Assembly: GCA_945897825.1 (NCBI GenBank)
Contig: CAMDGX010000005.1
Coordinates: 1-64,000 of the forward strand
Length of the DNA stretch: 64,000 nucleotides
Reading direction: 5' to 3'
From: Asaia bogorensis
Lineage (GTDB): Bacteria; Pseudomonadota; Alphaproteobacteria; Acetobacterales; Acetobacteraceae
Shown: positions 47,107-55,976 of the stretch, in pieces
Layout: each line of letters opens with the position of its first letter
How positions within the stretch are numbered: position 1 is the first letter of the stretch
Notes under the pieces: model-generated
Database searches by the model: none
Told to the model about the DNA's origin: nothing
What the model saw: only the letters and a program-made list of their open reading frames with translations
Made by a program: the position numbers and the translations under genes

Positions 47107-47637
47107 ATGACCATGACGACGAAGTTGTTGAACATCGAGCGCGCCAAGGGCGACCCGCGGGTGCTGGAGACCGGGCCGAGTTCGCTGCGCAATGCCGACC
47201 GGCTGGCGCGGGGGCTGGGGTGGTTCAGCCTGGCGCTGGGCGCGGTGCAATTGCTGGCGGCGCGGCGGGTGACGCGGGCGCTGGGAATGCCGGGGCAGGA
47301 AGGGCTCGTGCGCGCCTACGGGGTGCGGGAGATCGGCAGCGGGATCCTGTCGCTGTCGGTCGACAAGCGGACCGGGCTGAACGCGCGGCTGATCGGCGAC
47401 GGAATCGACATCGCCACGCTGGTCGCGGCCGACCATCGCCGCAACCGCAAGCGCGACAACGTGGCGCTCGCCCTGGTGATGGTGCTGGGGATGACGGCGC
47501 TGGATGTGGCCGCCCGGCTCGGGCTGGGGGCGACGCATGGGCGGTGGCGCGGGCAGCGGCGCGACTATTCGGACCGGAGCGGGTTTCCGCAGGGCGTGGA
47601 ACGGGCGCGGGGGGCGGCAGCGAAGAAAATGGCGTAG
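47107..47637 (+). CDS. small membrane protein linked to Zn-ADH
   Basis: A 176-residue protein. The start is 47107, or the second Met at 47113. Two or three hydrophobic segments are seen near residues 36-52, 96-106 and 115-133. The pattern ADRLARGLGWFSLALGAVQL, RAYGVREIGSGIL and LIGDGIDIATLVAA resembles the membrane part of cyclase/dehydrase-type proteins found beside alcohol dehydrogenases. No catalytic motif is visible. The C-terminal tail is Arg/Gly-rich. Its stop is 10 nt from repeat copy 5. Confidence 0.75.
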   Translation: MTMTTKLLNIERAKGDPRVLETGPSSLRNADRLARGLGWFSLALGAVQLLAARRVTRALGMPGQEGLVRAYGVREIGSGILSLSVDKRTGLNARLIGDGIDIATLVAADHRRNRKRDNVALALVMVLGMTALDVAARLGLGATHGRWRGQRRDYSDRSGFPQGVERARGAAAKKMA

Positions 47638-47647
47638 CAGGAAGGTT

Positions 47648-47767
47648 CTTCTTTTTCTGAAGAAAAAGAAGCAAAAAGACTTTTCATCCATTTGCACCGT
47701 GCTTGGCGAGTTCAGCACGGTGCAAATGGTTAAAAAATTTTTTGGTTCTTTTTTTTCAAAAAAGAAC
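47648..47767 (-). repeat. palindromic intergenic element, copy 5 (most complete)
   Basis: Hairpin B is at 47648-47671 and hairpin A at 47745-47767. The inner stem is a perfect 16 bp (CCATTTGCACCGTGCT with its complement) around a 10-nt loop. It fills the convergent spacer: 10 nt after one stop, 3 nt from the stop of the minus-strand hydratase. T-rich tracts follow the central stem on both strands. Confidence 0.93.
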
Positions 47768-47770
47768 CGC

Positions 47771-48556
47771 TTATTTTCCCTTGAAGTCCGGCGCGCGCCG
47801 TTCGGCCATCGCCTTCACGCCTTCGCGGAAATCCGCCGTGCGGCGCTGCCATTCCTGTTCGACCAGTTCGCGCTCGGTGGCGGTTTCGATCGCGTCGGCG
47901 AGGCCGCGGCGCAGGGTTTCGCGGGTGGATTGCAGGGCGAGCGGGGCGGCGACGGCGATTTCGGCGGCGAGGGCCAGGGCCGTGGCGCGCAGGTCGGCGA
48001 GTGGGGCGAGCTGGTCGGCGAGGCCCATGGCGACCGCCTCTTCGCCGGTGTAGCGGCGGCCGGTGTAGAAGATCATCTGCGCCTTCTGCTGGCCGACCAG
48101 GCGCGGCAGGGTGGCGGTGAGGCCGAAGCCGGGGTGGAAGCCGAGGCGGGTGAAGTTCGCGCTGAAGCGGGCCTCGGGGGCGGCGATGCGGAAATCGGCG
48201 ACCAGGGCGAGGCCGAGGCCGCCGCCAATCGCCGGGCCTTGGATGGCGGCGACAATGGGCTTGCGGGTGCGGAAGATGCGCACGGCTTCCTTGTAGAGGT
48301 GCTTGGTGACCTGGCCGCCTTCCTCGGTGACGAGGCCGGTGTCGGGCCGGTTGGAGAAATCAGCTCCGGCACAGAAGGCTTTTCCTTCCGCGCAGAACAG
48401 GACGGAGCGGATCTCGTTGTCGGCGTCGAAGGCCTCGAGCGCGTCGGCGATCTGGTTGATGAGGGCGACGTCGAAGAAATTGTGGGGCGGCTTGCGGATC
48501 TCGACGATTCCGACGCGGCCGTCGGTGGTCGCCGCGATGTCCTTGTAGGTGGCCAT
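47771..48556 (-). CDS. enoyl-CoA hydratase/isomerase family
   Basis: A crotonase-fold enzyme of 261 residues. The oxyanion-hole segment AFCAGADFSNR and GPAIGGGLGLALVADFRIA are present. The catalytic Glu positions of hydratases cannot be checked from sequence alone, so isomerase or hydrolase activity is possible. ATG at 48556; upstream gene stop 11 nt away. It heads the minus-strand run hydratase, hydrolase, CoA-transferase and FAH hydrolase when read from the far end, likely a CoA-dependent degradation module. Confidence 0.92.
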   Translation of the reverse strand: MATYKDIAATTDGRVGIVEIRKPPHNFFDVALINQIADALEAFDADNEIRSVLFCAEGKAFCAGADFSNRPDTGLVTEEGGQVTKHLYKEAVRIFRTRKPIVAAIQGPAIGGGLGLALVADFRIAAPEARFSANFTRLGFHPGFGLTATLPRLVGQQKAQMIFYTGRRYTGEEAVAMGLADQLAPLADLRATALALAAEIAVAAPLALQSTRETLRRGLADAIETATERELVEQEWQRRTADFREGVKAMAERRAPDFKGK

Positions 48557-48567
48557 GGTTTGGACTT

Positions 48568-49329
48568 TCAGGTGAGGGTCGCGAGGAAGGCGAGGACGGC
48601 GTCGTTGAAGGCCGCCGGCTGGTCGATGTTGGCGGCGTGGCCGGCGTCGGGGATGACGACCTTGGTGCTGCCCTCGATCTTGGCGGCCATGTAGTCGGTG
48701 GCGGCGAGGAAGGGAGTGTCGCGGCTGCCGACGAGGACCAGTGACGGGACCTTGATCGTGGGCAGCGAGTTGATCACGCCGGCGTCGCGCTGGGTGAGCA
48801 TGCCGCGGGCGGCGTGCGCCAGGCCGGTGGCGTCGCGGTGGCGGGACTTGGAGCGCTCGGCGGTGCCCTTGAGCAGCGGGGCGAGGCCCTCGGCGTCGAA
48901 GCGGGCGGCGGTCTCAAGGCTGCGGGCGTTCCAGGCGTCGCGCGCCTCGTCCTTCTTGAAGCCGGGGCCGGTGTCGATGATCAGCAGGGCGCGGCAGCGT
49001 TCGGGGTGGCGGAGGTGGAAGGCGAGCGACATGTAGCCGCCAAGCGAGAGGCCGCCGATGATGGCCTTTGGGGCGCCGACGGCGTCGAGGATGGCGGCCA
49101 TGTCCGATACGGTGGCTTCCTCGCTGTAGAGGGCGGGGTCGGCGGGGTAGTCGGAGTTTCCGTGGCCGCGCATGTCCCACAGGATGAGCGTGTGGTCGCG
49201 CGAGAGGGGCTCGACCTGGCCGCGCCACATGGCGGAGGTGGCGGAGAAGCCGTGGCTCAGCAGCAGGGGCGGGCCGGAGCCGTGGGTTTCGTAGTGGATG
49301 GTGACGCCTTGGTTGGTCAGGGTGGGCAT
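48568..49329 (-). CDS. alpha/beta hydrolase (3-oxoadipate enol-lactonase-like)
   Basis: A 253-residue alpha/beta hydrolase. Nucleophile elbow GGLSLGGYMS, catalytic Asp in LVGSRDTPF and His in DAGHAANID. The oxyanion motif is LLLSHGFSATSAMW. The ATG at 49329 (MPTLTNQGVTIHY) follows GGAGG; the longer frame begins inside repeat copy 6 and is a read-through artefact. Gene context suggests hydrolysis of a ring-cleavage lactone or CoA ester. Confidence 0.92.
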   Translation of the reverse strand: MPTLTNQGVTIHYETHGSGPPLLLSHGFSATSAMWRGQVEPLSRDHTLILWDMRGHGNSDYPADPALYSEEATVSDMAAILDAVGAPKAIIGGLSLGGYMSLAFHLRHPERCRALLIIDTGPGFKKDEARDAWNARSLETAARFDAEGLAPLLKGTAERSKSRHRDATGLAHAARGMLTQRDAGVINSLPTIKVPSLVLVGSRDTPFLAATDYMAAKIEGSTKVVIPDAGHAANIDQPAAFNDAVLAFLATLT

Positions 49330-49357
49330 GGGGTTGCCTCCAGGAGGAAGGAAGATT

Positions 49358-49476
49358 CTTCTTTTTCTGAAGAAAAAGAAGCAAAAAGACTTTTCATCCA
49401 TTTGCGCCGGGCGTGCCACGGTTGGCACGGTGCAAATGGATAGAAAGTTTTTTGGTTCTTTTTTTCAAAAAAGAAC
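49358..49476 (-). repeat. palindromic intergenic element, copy 6
   Basis: Hairpin B is at 49358-49381 and hairpin A at 49455-49476. The inner arms ATCCATTTGC and GCAAATGGAT are intact with a 20-nt GC-rich centre. Hairpin A ends 7 nt from the CaiB-type transferase stop. The hydrolase ribosome site begins about 14 nt from hairpin B. Confidence 0.9.
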
Positions 49477-49483
49477 ATCTTGC

Positions 49484-50689
49484 TTATGCGACCGCGCCCG
49501 ATTGCCGCAGCGCCTCGATTTCGGCGTCTGAGTACCCGGCGTCGCGCAGGATCGCGCAGCTGTTCTCGCCGACATCGGGTGCGCGGGTTGCGGGCACCTT
49601 GGGGGCGCCTTCGATGGTGAAGGGGGAATCGACGGTGAGGTAGCCGGTGCCTTCGATCGGGCGCAGGGCGCCGATGGCCAGCGCCTGTTCGTCGGCGGCG
49701 ATTTCGTAGGTGGTGCCGATTGGGCCGAAGGTGATGCCCGCGGCGTCGAGGCGGGCGCGCCATTCGGCCAGCGGGGCGGTGGCGAAGACCTTGTCGAAGA
49801 TCGCCATCAGGGCGCTTGCGTTGGCGCGGCGGGCGGCGGTGGTGGCGAAGCGCGGGTCGTCGATCAGCGTGGCGAGGCGCATGGCGGTGGCAAGCGGGGC
49901 CCATTGGCGGTCTTCGCTGACGACGGCGATGATGAACCAGCGGTCGTCGCTGGCGCGGTAGAGGTTGCCGAGCGCGTTGGGGGCTTCGTCGCGCTTGGGG
50001 CGGGACGGGATGGTGGCGCCGCAGAGGACGGCCTGGATGAGGAAGGTGTTGGCCCACATGCCGGCGTTCATCAGGTTGGCGCGGACTTCACCGCCCTGGC
50101 CGGTTCTTTCGCGGCGGTAGAGGGCGGCGGCGATGCCGCCGAAGAGCGCGCTGGCGGTGGGATGATCGCCCATGCCGGGGACGGAGCGGGCCGGCAGGGC
50201 GCTGTGGTCGGCGCAGACCTCGTCCATCAGGCCGGAGCGGGCCCAGTAGGCGGTGGTGTCGAAGCCGGTCTTGTCGCCTTCGGGGCCGGTCTCGCCATAG
50301 GCGGTGAGCGAGGCGTAGATCAGGCGGGGGTACTTTTGCGCGAAGTCGGCGTAGCGGGTGCGGAGGCGTTCGCGCACGGGCAGCGGGAAGTTGGTGACGA
50401 AGACGTCGGCCTGGGAGACGAGGCGTTCGAGGACGGCGCGGCCTTCGGGGGATTTGAGGTCGAGCGCCAGGCCGCGCTTGTTGCGGCTGACGGCGAGCCA
50501 GGCGTAGTCGACGCCGGGGTTGGGGGCGCCCGGGCGAGTGTGCAGCGAGCGATAGGCGTCGCCGGCGCCGGGGGGCTCGATCTTGATCACGTCCGCGCCG
50601 TGGTCGGCCAGGATGGTGGCGGCGGCGGGGCCGGCGATGAAGCTGGCGCAGTCGATCACCTTCAGGCCCGCGAAGATCGGCTCGCTCAT
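49484..50689 (-). CDS. CaiB/BaiF family CoA-transferase
   Basis: A type III CoA-transferase of 401 residues. The N-terminal GLKVIDCASFIAGPAAATIL and DHGADVIKIEPP are family signatures, and the catalytic Asp is in TGFDTTAYWARSGL. The ATG at 50689 overlaps the FAH-family stop by 4 nt, so the two are coupled. It may activate or transfer a carboxylic acid to CoA. The acid is not predictable. Confidence 0.93.
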   Translation of the reverse strand: MSEPIFAGLKVIDCASFIAGPAAATILADHGADVIKIEPPGAGDAYRSLHTRPGAPNPGVDYAWLAVSRNKRGLALDLKSPEGRAVLERLVSQADVFVTNFPLPVRERLRTRYADFAQKYPRLIYASLTAYGETGPEGDKTGFDTTAYWARSGLMDEVCADHSALPARSVPGMGDHPTASALFGGIAAALYRRERTGQGGEVRANLMNAGMWANTFLIQAVLCGATIPSRPKRDEAPNALGNLYRASDDRWFIIAVVSEDRQWAPLATAMRLATLIDDPRFATTAARRANASALMAIFDKVFATAPLAEWRARLDAAGITFGPIGTTYEIAADEQALAIGALRPIEGTGYLTVDSPFTIEGAPKVPATRAPDVGENSCAILRDAGYSDAEIEALRQSGAVA

Positions 50690-51471
50690 GCGGGCTGCTC
50701 CGTGGGCGCGAAGACGTTGCCCAGCGTGCCGATGCCGTCGATCACCACTTCGACGGTCATGCCCGGGCGCATCGCCGTGGCGCCGAGGGAGGTGCCGCAG
50801 GCGATGAGGTCGCCGGAGTCGAGCGTCATCTCGCGCGACAGCAGGGCCACGATCCGCACCGGCGACAGGATCATGTCCGACACCGGGTAGTTCTGCCGTT
50901 CGCGACCGTTGAGCAGCACGCGGACGCGGGCATCGGCGGGAAGCTCGGGCACGATGCAGGGGCCGACGGGGCCGAAGGTGTCGGGCGACTTGGCGCGGGC
51001 CCATTGGTGGAAGGCGGGGTCAGCCCGGAGGATGTCGGCGGCTGTGACGTCGTTGACGCAGGTGTAGCCGAAGATGGCGCGGGCGGCCTCGGGTTCGTCG
51101 GCATGGGTGATGCGGCGGCCGATGACGATGCCGAGCTCACCCTCATACACCACGCGGCCGGCATAGCTCGGCGGCGGCACGATGGGCGCGTCCGGGCCGA
51201 CGACGCTGCCGGAGGCTTTCAGGAAGTAGAGCGGGTCCTCGGGGATCGTGTTGCCTTCCTTGGTGGCGCGCTCGTGGAAGTTGTTCCACAGGCCGATGAA
51301 CTTTCCGGGGCGCACGGGGGCGCGGAGCACGACTGCCGACGCCGGCACGATCTCGCCGGTGGGGATCGGATTGTCGAACATGTCGCCGCGGTGGATGGCG
51401 ACGGAGCCGTCCTCGGCCTGCGTGCCGAAGGCGCCGCCGCCGCCATGTGCCAGCCGGACCCATTTTGCCAT
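50686..51471 (-). CDS. fumarylacetoacetate hydrolase family protein
   Basis: A 261-residue FAH-fold hydrolase or hydratase. Metal ligands are in YEGELGIVIGRR (Glu-x-Glu type) and in CVNDVTAADI (Asp). RPGKFIGLWNNFHE opens the domain. Start ATG 51471 gives a full domain. It probably acts on a 2-oxo diacid or an acylpyruvate from ring cleavage. It is co-transcribed with the CoA-transferase through the 4-nt overlap. Confidence 0.92.
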   Translation of the reverse strand: MAKWVRLAHGGGGAFGTQAEDGSVAIHRGDMFDNPIPTGEIVPASAVVLRAPVRPGKFIGLWNNFHERATKEGNTIPEDPLYFLKASGSVVGPDAPIVPPPSYAGRVVYEGELGIVIGRRITHADEPEAARAIFGYTCVNDVTAADILRADPAFHQWARAKSPDTFGPVGPCIVPELPADARVRVLLNGRERQNYPVSDMILSPVRIVALLSREMTLDSGDLIACGTSLGATAMRPGMTVEVVIDGIGTLGNVFAPTEQPA

Positions 51472-51589
51472 ATGCGACGCCCCTTGTTCCCTGGCGGAAG
51501 CTTAGCGGCATTGCGGGCGGCGGCAATGCGGCGGGGTTGCGCGGGCGCGGATCGGGCGCATCATGGCGGCAAGAACGGAGGAGACGAGC

Positions 51590-53149
51590 ATGACCTGGCA
51601 GCCCGAACTGGACGAACTGCGCCGTCGCGAGGAGATGGCCCGCCGAATGGGCGGGGCGGACAAGGTGAAGCGCCAGCATGATGGCGGGCGGCTGACGGTG
51701 CGCGAGCGGATCGAGGGCGTGCTGGACCAGGGCAGCTTCCACGAGGTCGGCGCGATCGCCGGCAAGGCGCAGTACGACGAGGCGGGCAACCTGCTGGAGC
51801 TGGTGCCGTCCAACTGCGTGTTCGGGCGCGGCAAGGTGGACGGGCGGCCGGTGGTGGTGGTCGGCGACGACTTCACCGTGCGCGGCGGCTCGGCGGATGC
51901 GACGATCAAGGCCAAACCGATCATGGCGGAAAAGATGGCCGCCGAGTTCCGGCTGCCGATCATCCGCATCATCGAGGGCTCGGGCGGCGGCGGCTCGGTC
52001 AAGACGATCGAGACGACCGGGCGGGCGAACCTGCCGGGCGGCGTGGGCGGGGGCGAGGGGTTCTTCCTGGCGACCGACAATCTCAGCCAGGTGCCGGTGG
52101 TGGGGCTTGGATTGGGGTCGGTGGCAGGGCTGGGTGCTGCGCGGCTGGCGGCGACGCATTATTCGATCATGACCAAGGGCACCTCGGCGATGTTCGTCGC
52201 CGGGCCGCCGGTGGTGAACGCGCTGGGCCACAACGTGACCAAGCAGGAGCTGGGCGGCTGGGAGATCCAGACCCGCGCCGGCGGCGTGGACGATGCCGTG
52301 GACACCGAGGAGGAAGCCTTCGCCCGCGCGCGTCGGTTCCTGAGCTACCTGCCGTCGAGCGTGCATGGCGTGCCGCCGGTGGAGACGTGCAGCGACGATC
52401 CGGCGCGGCGGGACGAGTCGCTGATGAAGGCGATCCCGCGCGACCGGCGCAAGGTGTACAAGATGCGCACCATCATCGACACGGTGGTGGACCAGGGCAG
52501 CTTCTTCGAGATGGGGCGCAATTTCGGCCGCTCGGTGATCACCGGGCTGGCGCGGCTGGGCGGGCATCCGGTGGCGCTGATGGCGTCGGACCCCTACCAC
52601 TATGCCGGCGCCTGGACGGCGGATGCCTGCCAGAAGGTGGTGCGGTTCGTGGACCTGGCCGAGACGTTCCACCTGCCGGTCGTGTACCTGATGGACTGCC
52701 CCGGCTTCCTGATCGGCGTGGAGGCGGAGCGCAGTGCGGTGATCCGCCACGGTGTTCGCGCGATGGCGGCGATGAACCAGACGACGGTGCCGTGGTGCAC
52801 GGTGGTGGTGCGCAATTCGTTCGGCGTGGCCGGCGCGGTGCACACGCCGGCCGGGCGGCTGGCGCTGCGCTATGCGTGGCTGTCGGGCTGGTGGGGCTCC
52901 CTGCCGCTGGAGGGGGGCATCGAGGCGGCGTACCGGGCGGATATCGAGGGCGCGGACGACCCCAAGGCGAAGCTGCGCGAGATCGAGGACCGGCTGAACA
53001 AGCTGCGTTCGCCGTTCCGCACGGCAGAGACGTTTCAGGTCGAGGAGATCGTCGATCCGCGGGACACGCGGCGGCTGCTGTGCGAGTTCGCCCAACTGGC
53101 CGAGCCGTTGCGCATCCCGGGGCGGCCGCATCTGCTGACGCGGCCGTAG
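51590..53149 (+). CDS. acyl-CoA carboxylase carboxyltransferase (beta) subunit
   Basis: A carboxyltransferase of 519 residues of the PccB/AccD5 type. Motifs include GGRLTVRERIEGVLDQGSF, GGSVKTIETTGRANLPGGVG and LMDCPGFLIGVEAE. ATG at 51590 follows GGAGGAGACGAG. No biotin carboxylase or biotin carrier gene is adjacent, so it is an orphan subunit, either partnering a remote BC-BCCP or acting as a decarboxylase-type enzyme. Substrate unclear. Confidence 0.9.
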   Translation: MTWQPELDELRRREEMARRMGGADKVKRQHDGGRLTVRERIEGVLDQGSFHEVGAIAGKAQYDEAGNLLELVPSNCVFGRGKVDGRPVVVVGDDFTVRGGSADATIKAKPIMAEKMAAEFRLPIIRIIEGSGGGGSVKTIETTGRANLPGGVGGGEGFFLATDNLSQVPVVGLGLGSVAGLGAARLAATHYSIMTKGTSAMFVAGPPVVNALGHNVTKQELGGWEIQTRAGGVDDAVDTEEEAFARARRFLSYLPSSVHGVPPVETCSDDPARRDESLMKAIPRDRRKVYKMRTIIDTVVDQGSFFEMGRNFGRSVITGLARLGGHPVALMASDPYHYAGAWTADACQKVVRFVDLAETFHLPVVYLMDCPGFLIGVEAERSAVIRHGVRAMAAMNQTTVPWCTVVVRNSFGVAGAVHTPAGRLALRYAWLSGWWGSLPLEGGIEAAYRADIEGADDPKAKLREIEDRLNKLRSPFRTAETFQVEEIVDPRDTRRLLCEFAQLAEPLRIPGRPHLLTRP

Positions 53150-53312
53150 CGGAGGGTCCGGGACCGGCGGGCGATCCGGTTCCCGGCCGCGGCCACTTTT
53201 CCGCGACACGAGTCCGTGTGGACTTCGCCGCCGCGCGCGCGGCGGATGGTTTCGGGATCGGCGTTATGGGATACAGGCAGGAGCGCCACGCACGTCACGG
53301 CACCCTGCCCGC

Positions 53313-54872
53313 ATGAATCCGGCTTCTGCTGCCCCTTCCGCCGCGCGCCTCACCCTGGCCCTGCTGCCGGTGGTGCTGCTGCTTGGCCTGGTGCCGTTGC
53401 TGGCGGTGACGATCCCGCCCTTGCATGACTACCCGTTCCATCTTGCCCGGGCGGACGCGGTGGCGGCGCTGGTGGGGCAGGTCGATCGCCTCACGGTGTA
53501 TCGCCTGGGCAGCTTCGCGCTGCCGAACGAGGCGATGGACGTGGTGACCGTGGCGCTGACGGCGGTGATGCCGCCGGTGGTGGCGGGGCGGGTGTTCCTG
53601 GGGCTGGTGCAGGCCTTGCTGCTCGGTGGCGTGGTGGCGCTGCACTGGGCGCTGCACCGGCGGCTGTCGCCGTGGCCGCTGCTGGCGGGGTTCATCCTCT
53701 ACAACTGGATTTTCCTGTACGGCTTCACGAACTACCTGTTCGGCGTGGCCATCATGCTCTGGGGGGTTGCGGCGTGGGTAGCGCTGGCGCGCGCGCCGAC
53801 TTGGGTGCGGCTGGCGGTCGGCACGGCGATCGGCGTGGTGGTGATGTTCTCCCACCTGGTGGCCTTCGGCCTCTATGCCGTGGTGCTGGGCGGGCTGGCG
53901 CTGCACGACGCCTTGTCGGAGGGGCGCGGGGGGGCACGGGCGATGCTGGCGCATCTGCTGATGCCGGCCCTTCCGGTCGCCGTCGTGCTGGCGGTGTTCA
54001 TCGCCCTGTCGCCGACCGCCGGCGAGGTGCGCCAGCCGGTCGCTTACCAGACGTGGTTCGGATGGAAGCCGCTGATGGCGTGGCGGACGCTGCAGAGCGG
54101 GATGCCGGGGCTGGATCTCGCCACGCTGGCGCCGGTCGCGGTGCTGGGGGCGGGGTTGCTGGTGCTGCGACGGCTGGTGCTGGTGCCCGCGATGCTGGCG
54201 CCACTGCTGTTGCTGGGCATCACCTACCTGGTCATGCCGTACAGCCTGTTCGGCTCGCTCTACGGGGATGCGCGGATGCCGGTGGCGATGGCGCTGGTGG
54301 CGGTGGCGAGCTTCGACCTGCATCGCGTGCCGGCGCGGGCGGTGGCGCTGGGCGCGGTGCTGCTGGTGGCGTTGCTGGCCGGGCGCAACGTGGCGATCGC
54401 GCGCGGCTGGCAGGCGATGGCGCCGATCCATGACAGCCACGAAGCGGCCTTCGCCCGGTTGCCCGAGGGCAGCCGGCTGTGGGCGGCGACCGCCGGTGCC
54501 TATCCCTCGCTGGCCTGGCGCAACGCCGCGGACCTTGCGATGTGGCATCCGCCGCTGAAGCATGTCGCCTCGCTGGCCAGCGTCGGGCGCGATGTGTTCG
54601 TGCCGTCGACCTGGGCCGATCCGGCCAAGCAGCCGATCGCGCTGCCGCCGGAGCACTTGCCGGCGAAGCTGGTGCAGGGCGACAACCCGATCAAGACCCC
54701 GACGGCCGGCGAGCTGGAACAGGCGCTGCGGTCGATCCGGCGCATCCGCCAGCCGGGCGACCGGGCGGATTTCCTGTTGCTGTCCTATCCGGAACGGCTG
54801 CAGGGCGCGTTGCCGGCCGGGCTGGCCACGGTGGCCGAAGGGCCGCATTTCCTGTTGTTGCGGATCGAATAG
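53313..54872 (+). CDS. polytopic membrane protein, possible GT-C-like glycosyltransferase
   Basis: A 519-residue integral membrane protein with about 10 hydrophobic segments in the first 360 residues and a long periplasmic C-terminal domain of about 150 residues. After the first TM an acidic IPPLHDYPFHLARAD loop recalls the aspartate loop of GT-C lipid-linked sugar transferases, but no definite family motif is seen. It begins the plus-strand saccharide cluster, 3 nt before the FAD-dependent gene. Function inferred from neighbours only. Confidence 0.75.
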   Translation: MNPASAAPSAARLTLALLPVVLLLGLVPLLAVTIPPLHDYPFHLARADAVAALVGQVDRLTVYRLGSFALPNEAMDVVTVALTAVMPPVVAGRVFLGLVQALLLGGVVALHWALHRRLSPWPLLAGFILYNWIFLYGFTNYLFGVAIMLWGVAAWVALARAPTWVRLAVGTAIGVVVMFSHLVAFGLYAVVLGGLALHDALSEGRGGARAMLAHLLMPALPVAVVLAVFIALSPTAGEVRQPVAYQTWFGWKPLMAWRTLQSGMPGLDLATLAPVAVLGAGLLVLRRLVLVPAMLAPLLLLGITYLVMPYSLFGSLYGDARMPVAMALVAVASFDLHRVPARAVALGAVLLVALLAGRNVAIARGWQAMAPIHDSHEAAFARLPEGSRLWAATAGAYPSLAWRNAADLAMWHPPLKHVASLASVGRDVFVPSTWADPAKQPIALPPEHLPAKLVQGDNPIKTPTAGELEQALRSIRRIRQPGDRADFLLLSYPERLQGALPAGLATVAEGPHFLLLRIE

Positions 54873-54875
54873 GCG

Positions 54876-55976
54876 ATGGACCGACCGGACGCGCTGGTGA
54901 TCGGCGGAGGGTTCTACGGCTGTTGCCTGGCCATCCATCTGCGCCAGCGCTTCGGCCGCGTGGTGCTGGTGGACGAGGCGGCGGGGTTGCTGTCGCGCGC
55001 CTCGCGGGTGAACCAGGCACGGCTGCACAACGGCTACCACTATCCGCGCAGCTTCCTGACCGCGGCGCGCAGCCGCAGCAACCTCGACGTGTTCCGGCGC
55101 AGCTTTCCCGCAGGCGTGTTCGAGGAGTTCCGCCACCTGTATGCGATCGCGCGCGGCGATTCCAAGGTGGGTTACCGGCACTTCGAGCGCTTCGCCGCGG
55201 CGATCGGCGCCGCACTCGGCCCCGCCAGCGACGCCGACCGGCGGATGTTCTCGCCGCGGCTCATCGAGGCGGTGTACGAGGTGGTGGAACCGGCCTTCGA
55301 CGTGCGGGCGCTGCGCCGGTTCCTCACGGGGCGGCTGGACGAGACCGGGGTGGAGCTGCGCATGGGGTGCCGCGTGGCGCGCCTCGGCCCGGCGGATGGC
55401 GGCGTTGCCGTGGAACTGGCGGACGGCAGCGCAATGGTGGCGGGCTGGGCGTTCAACTGCACCTATGCCGCGCTGAACCGCGTCGTGCCGGAGCCCGCCG
55501 CATTGCGCCCGCGCCTGGTGCACCAGCTGACGGAGGTCGCGCTGATCGAGCCGCCGCCGGCGCTGAAGCACATGGCGGTGACGGTGATGGACGGGCCGTT
55601 CTTCTCGACCATGCCGTTCCCGTCGGAGGGCCTGCACTCGCTGACGCATGTGCGCTACACGCCGCACCTGTCCTGGCCGGAGGCGTCCGCGCCCGGGCGC
55701 GATCCGAACGAGGTGATGGATCCGCCGCCGGACTCGCGCTTCGCCTGGATGCTGCGCGACGCGCGGCGGTTCCTGCCGGCGCTGGACGGCGCGATCCATG
55801 TGCGCTCCCTGTTCGACATCAAGACGATTCCCGACGGCACGCAGGGAGACGATGCGCGACCGATCCTGTATCATCGCGACTCGGTTGCGCCCCGCCTGGT
55901 GTCGATCCTCGGCAGCAAGCTGGATAACATCTTCGACGTGTACGATTACGTGGACGCGACGCTGGAGGCTCCATGA
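54876..55976 (+). CDS. FAD-dependent oxidoreductase (DAO-like)
   Basis: A 366-residue flavoprotein. The N-terminal Rossmann motif is LVIGGGFYGCCLAIHL with the acidic VVLVDEAAGL at its end. It continues with RLHNGYHYPRS and FNCTYAALNR in the D-amino acid oxidase/glycine oxidase fold. No signal peptide. The stop overlaps the next GT start by 4 nt (ATGA), so this is a coupled unit. A sugar or amino-sugar substrate is inferred from the cluster; unproven. Confidence 0.85.
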   Translation: MDRPDALVIGGGFYGCCLAIHLRQRFGRVVLVDEAAGLLSRASRVNQARLHNGYHYPRSFLTAARSRSNLDVFRRSFPAGVFEEFRHLYAIARGDSKVGYRHFERFAAAIGAALGPASDADRRMFSPRLIEAVYEVVEPAFDVRALRRFLTGRLDETGVELRMGCRVARLGPADGGVAVELADGSAMVAGWAFNCTYAALNRVVPEPAALRPRLVHQLTEVALIEPPPALKHMAVTVMDGPFFSTMPFPSEGLHSLTHVRYTPHLSWPEASAPGRDPNEVMDPPPDSRFAWMLRDARRFLPALDGAIHVRSLFDIKTIPDGTQGDDARPILYHRDSVAPRLVSILGSKLDNIFDVYDYVDATLEAP

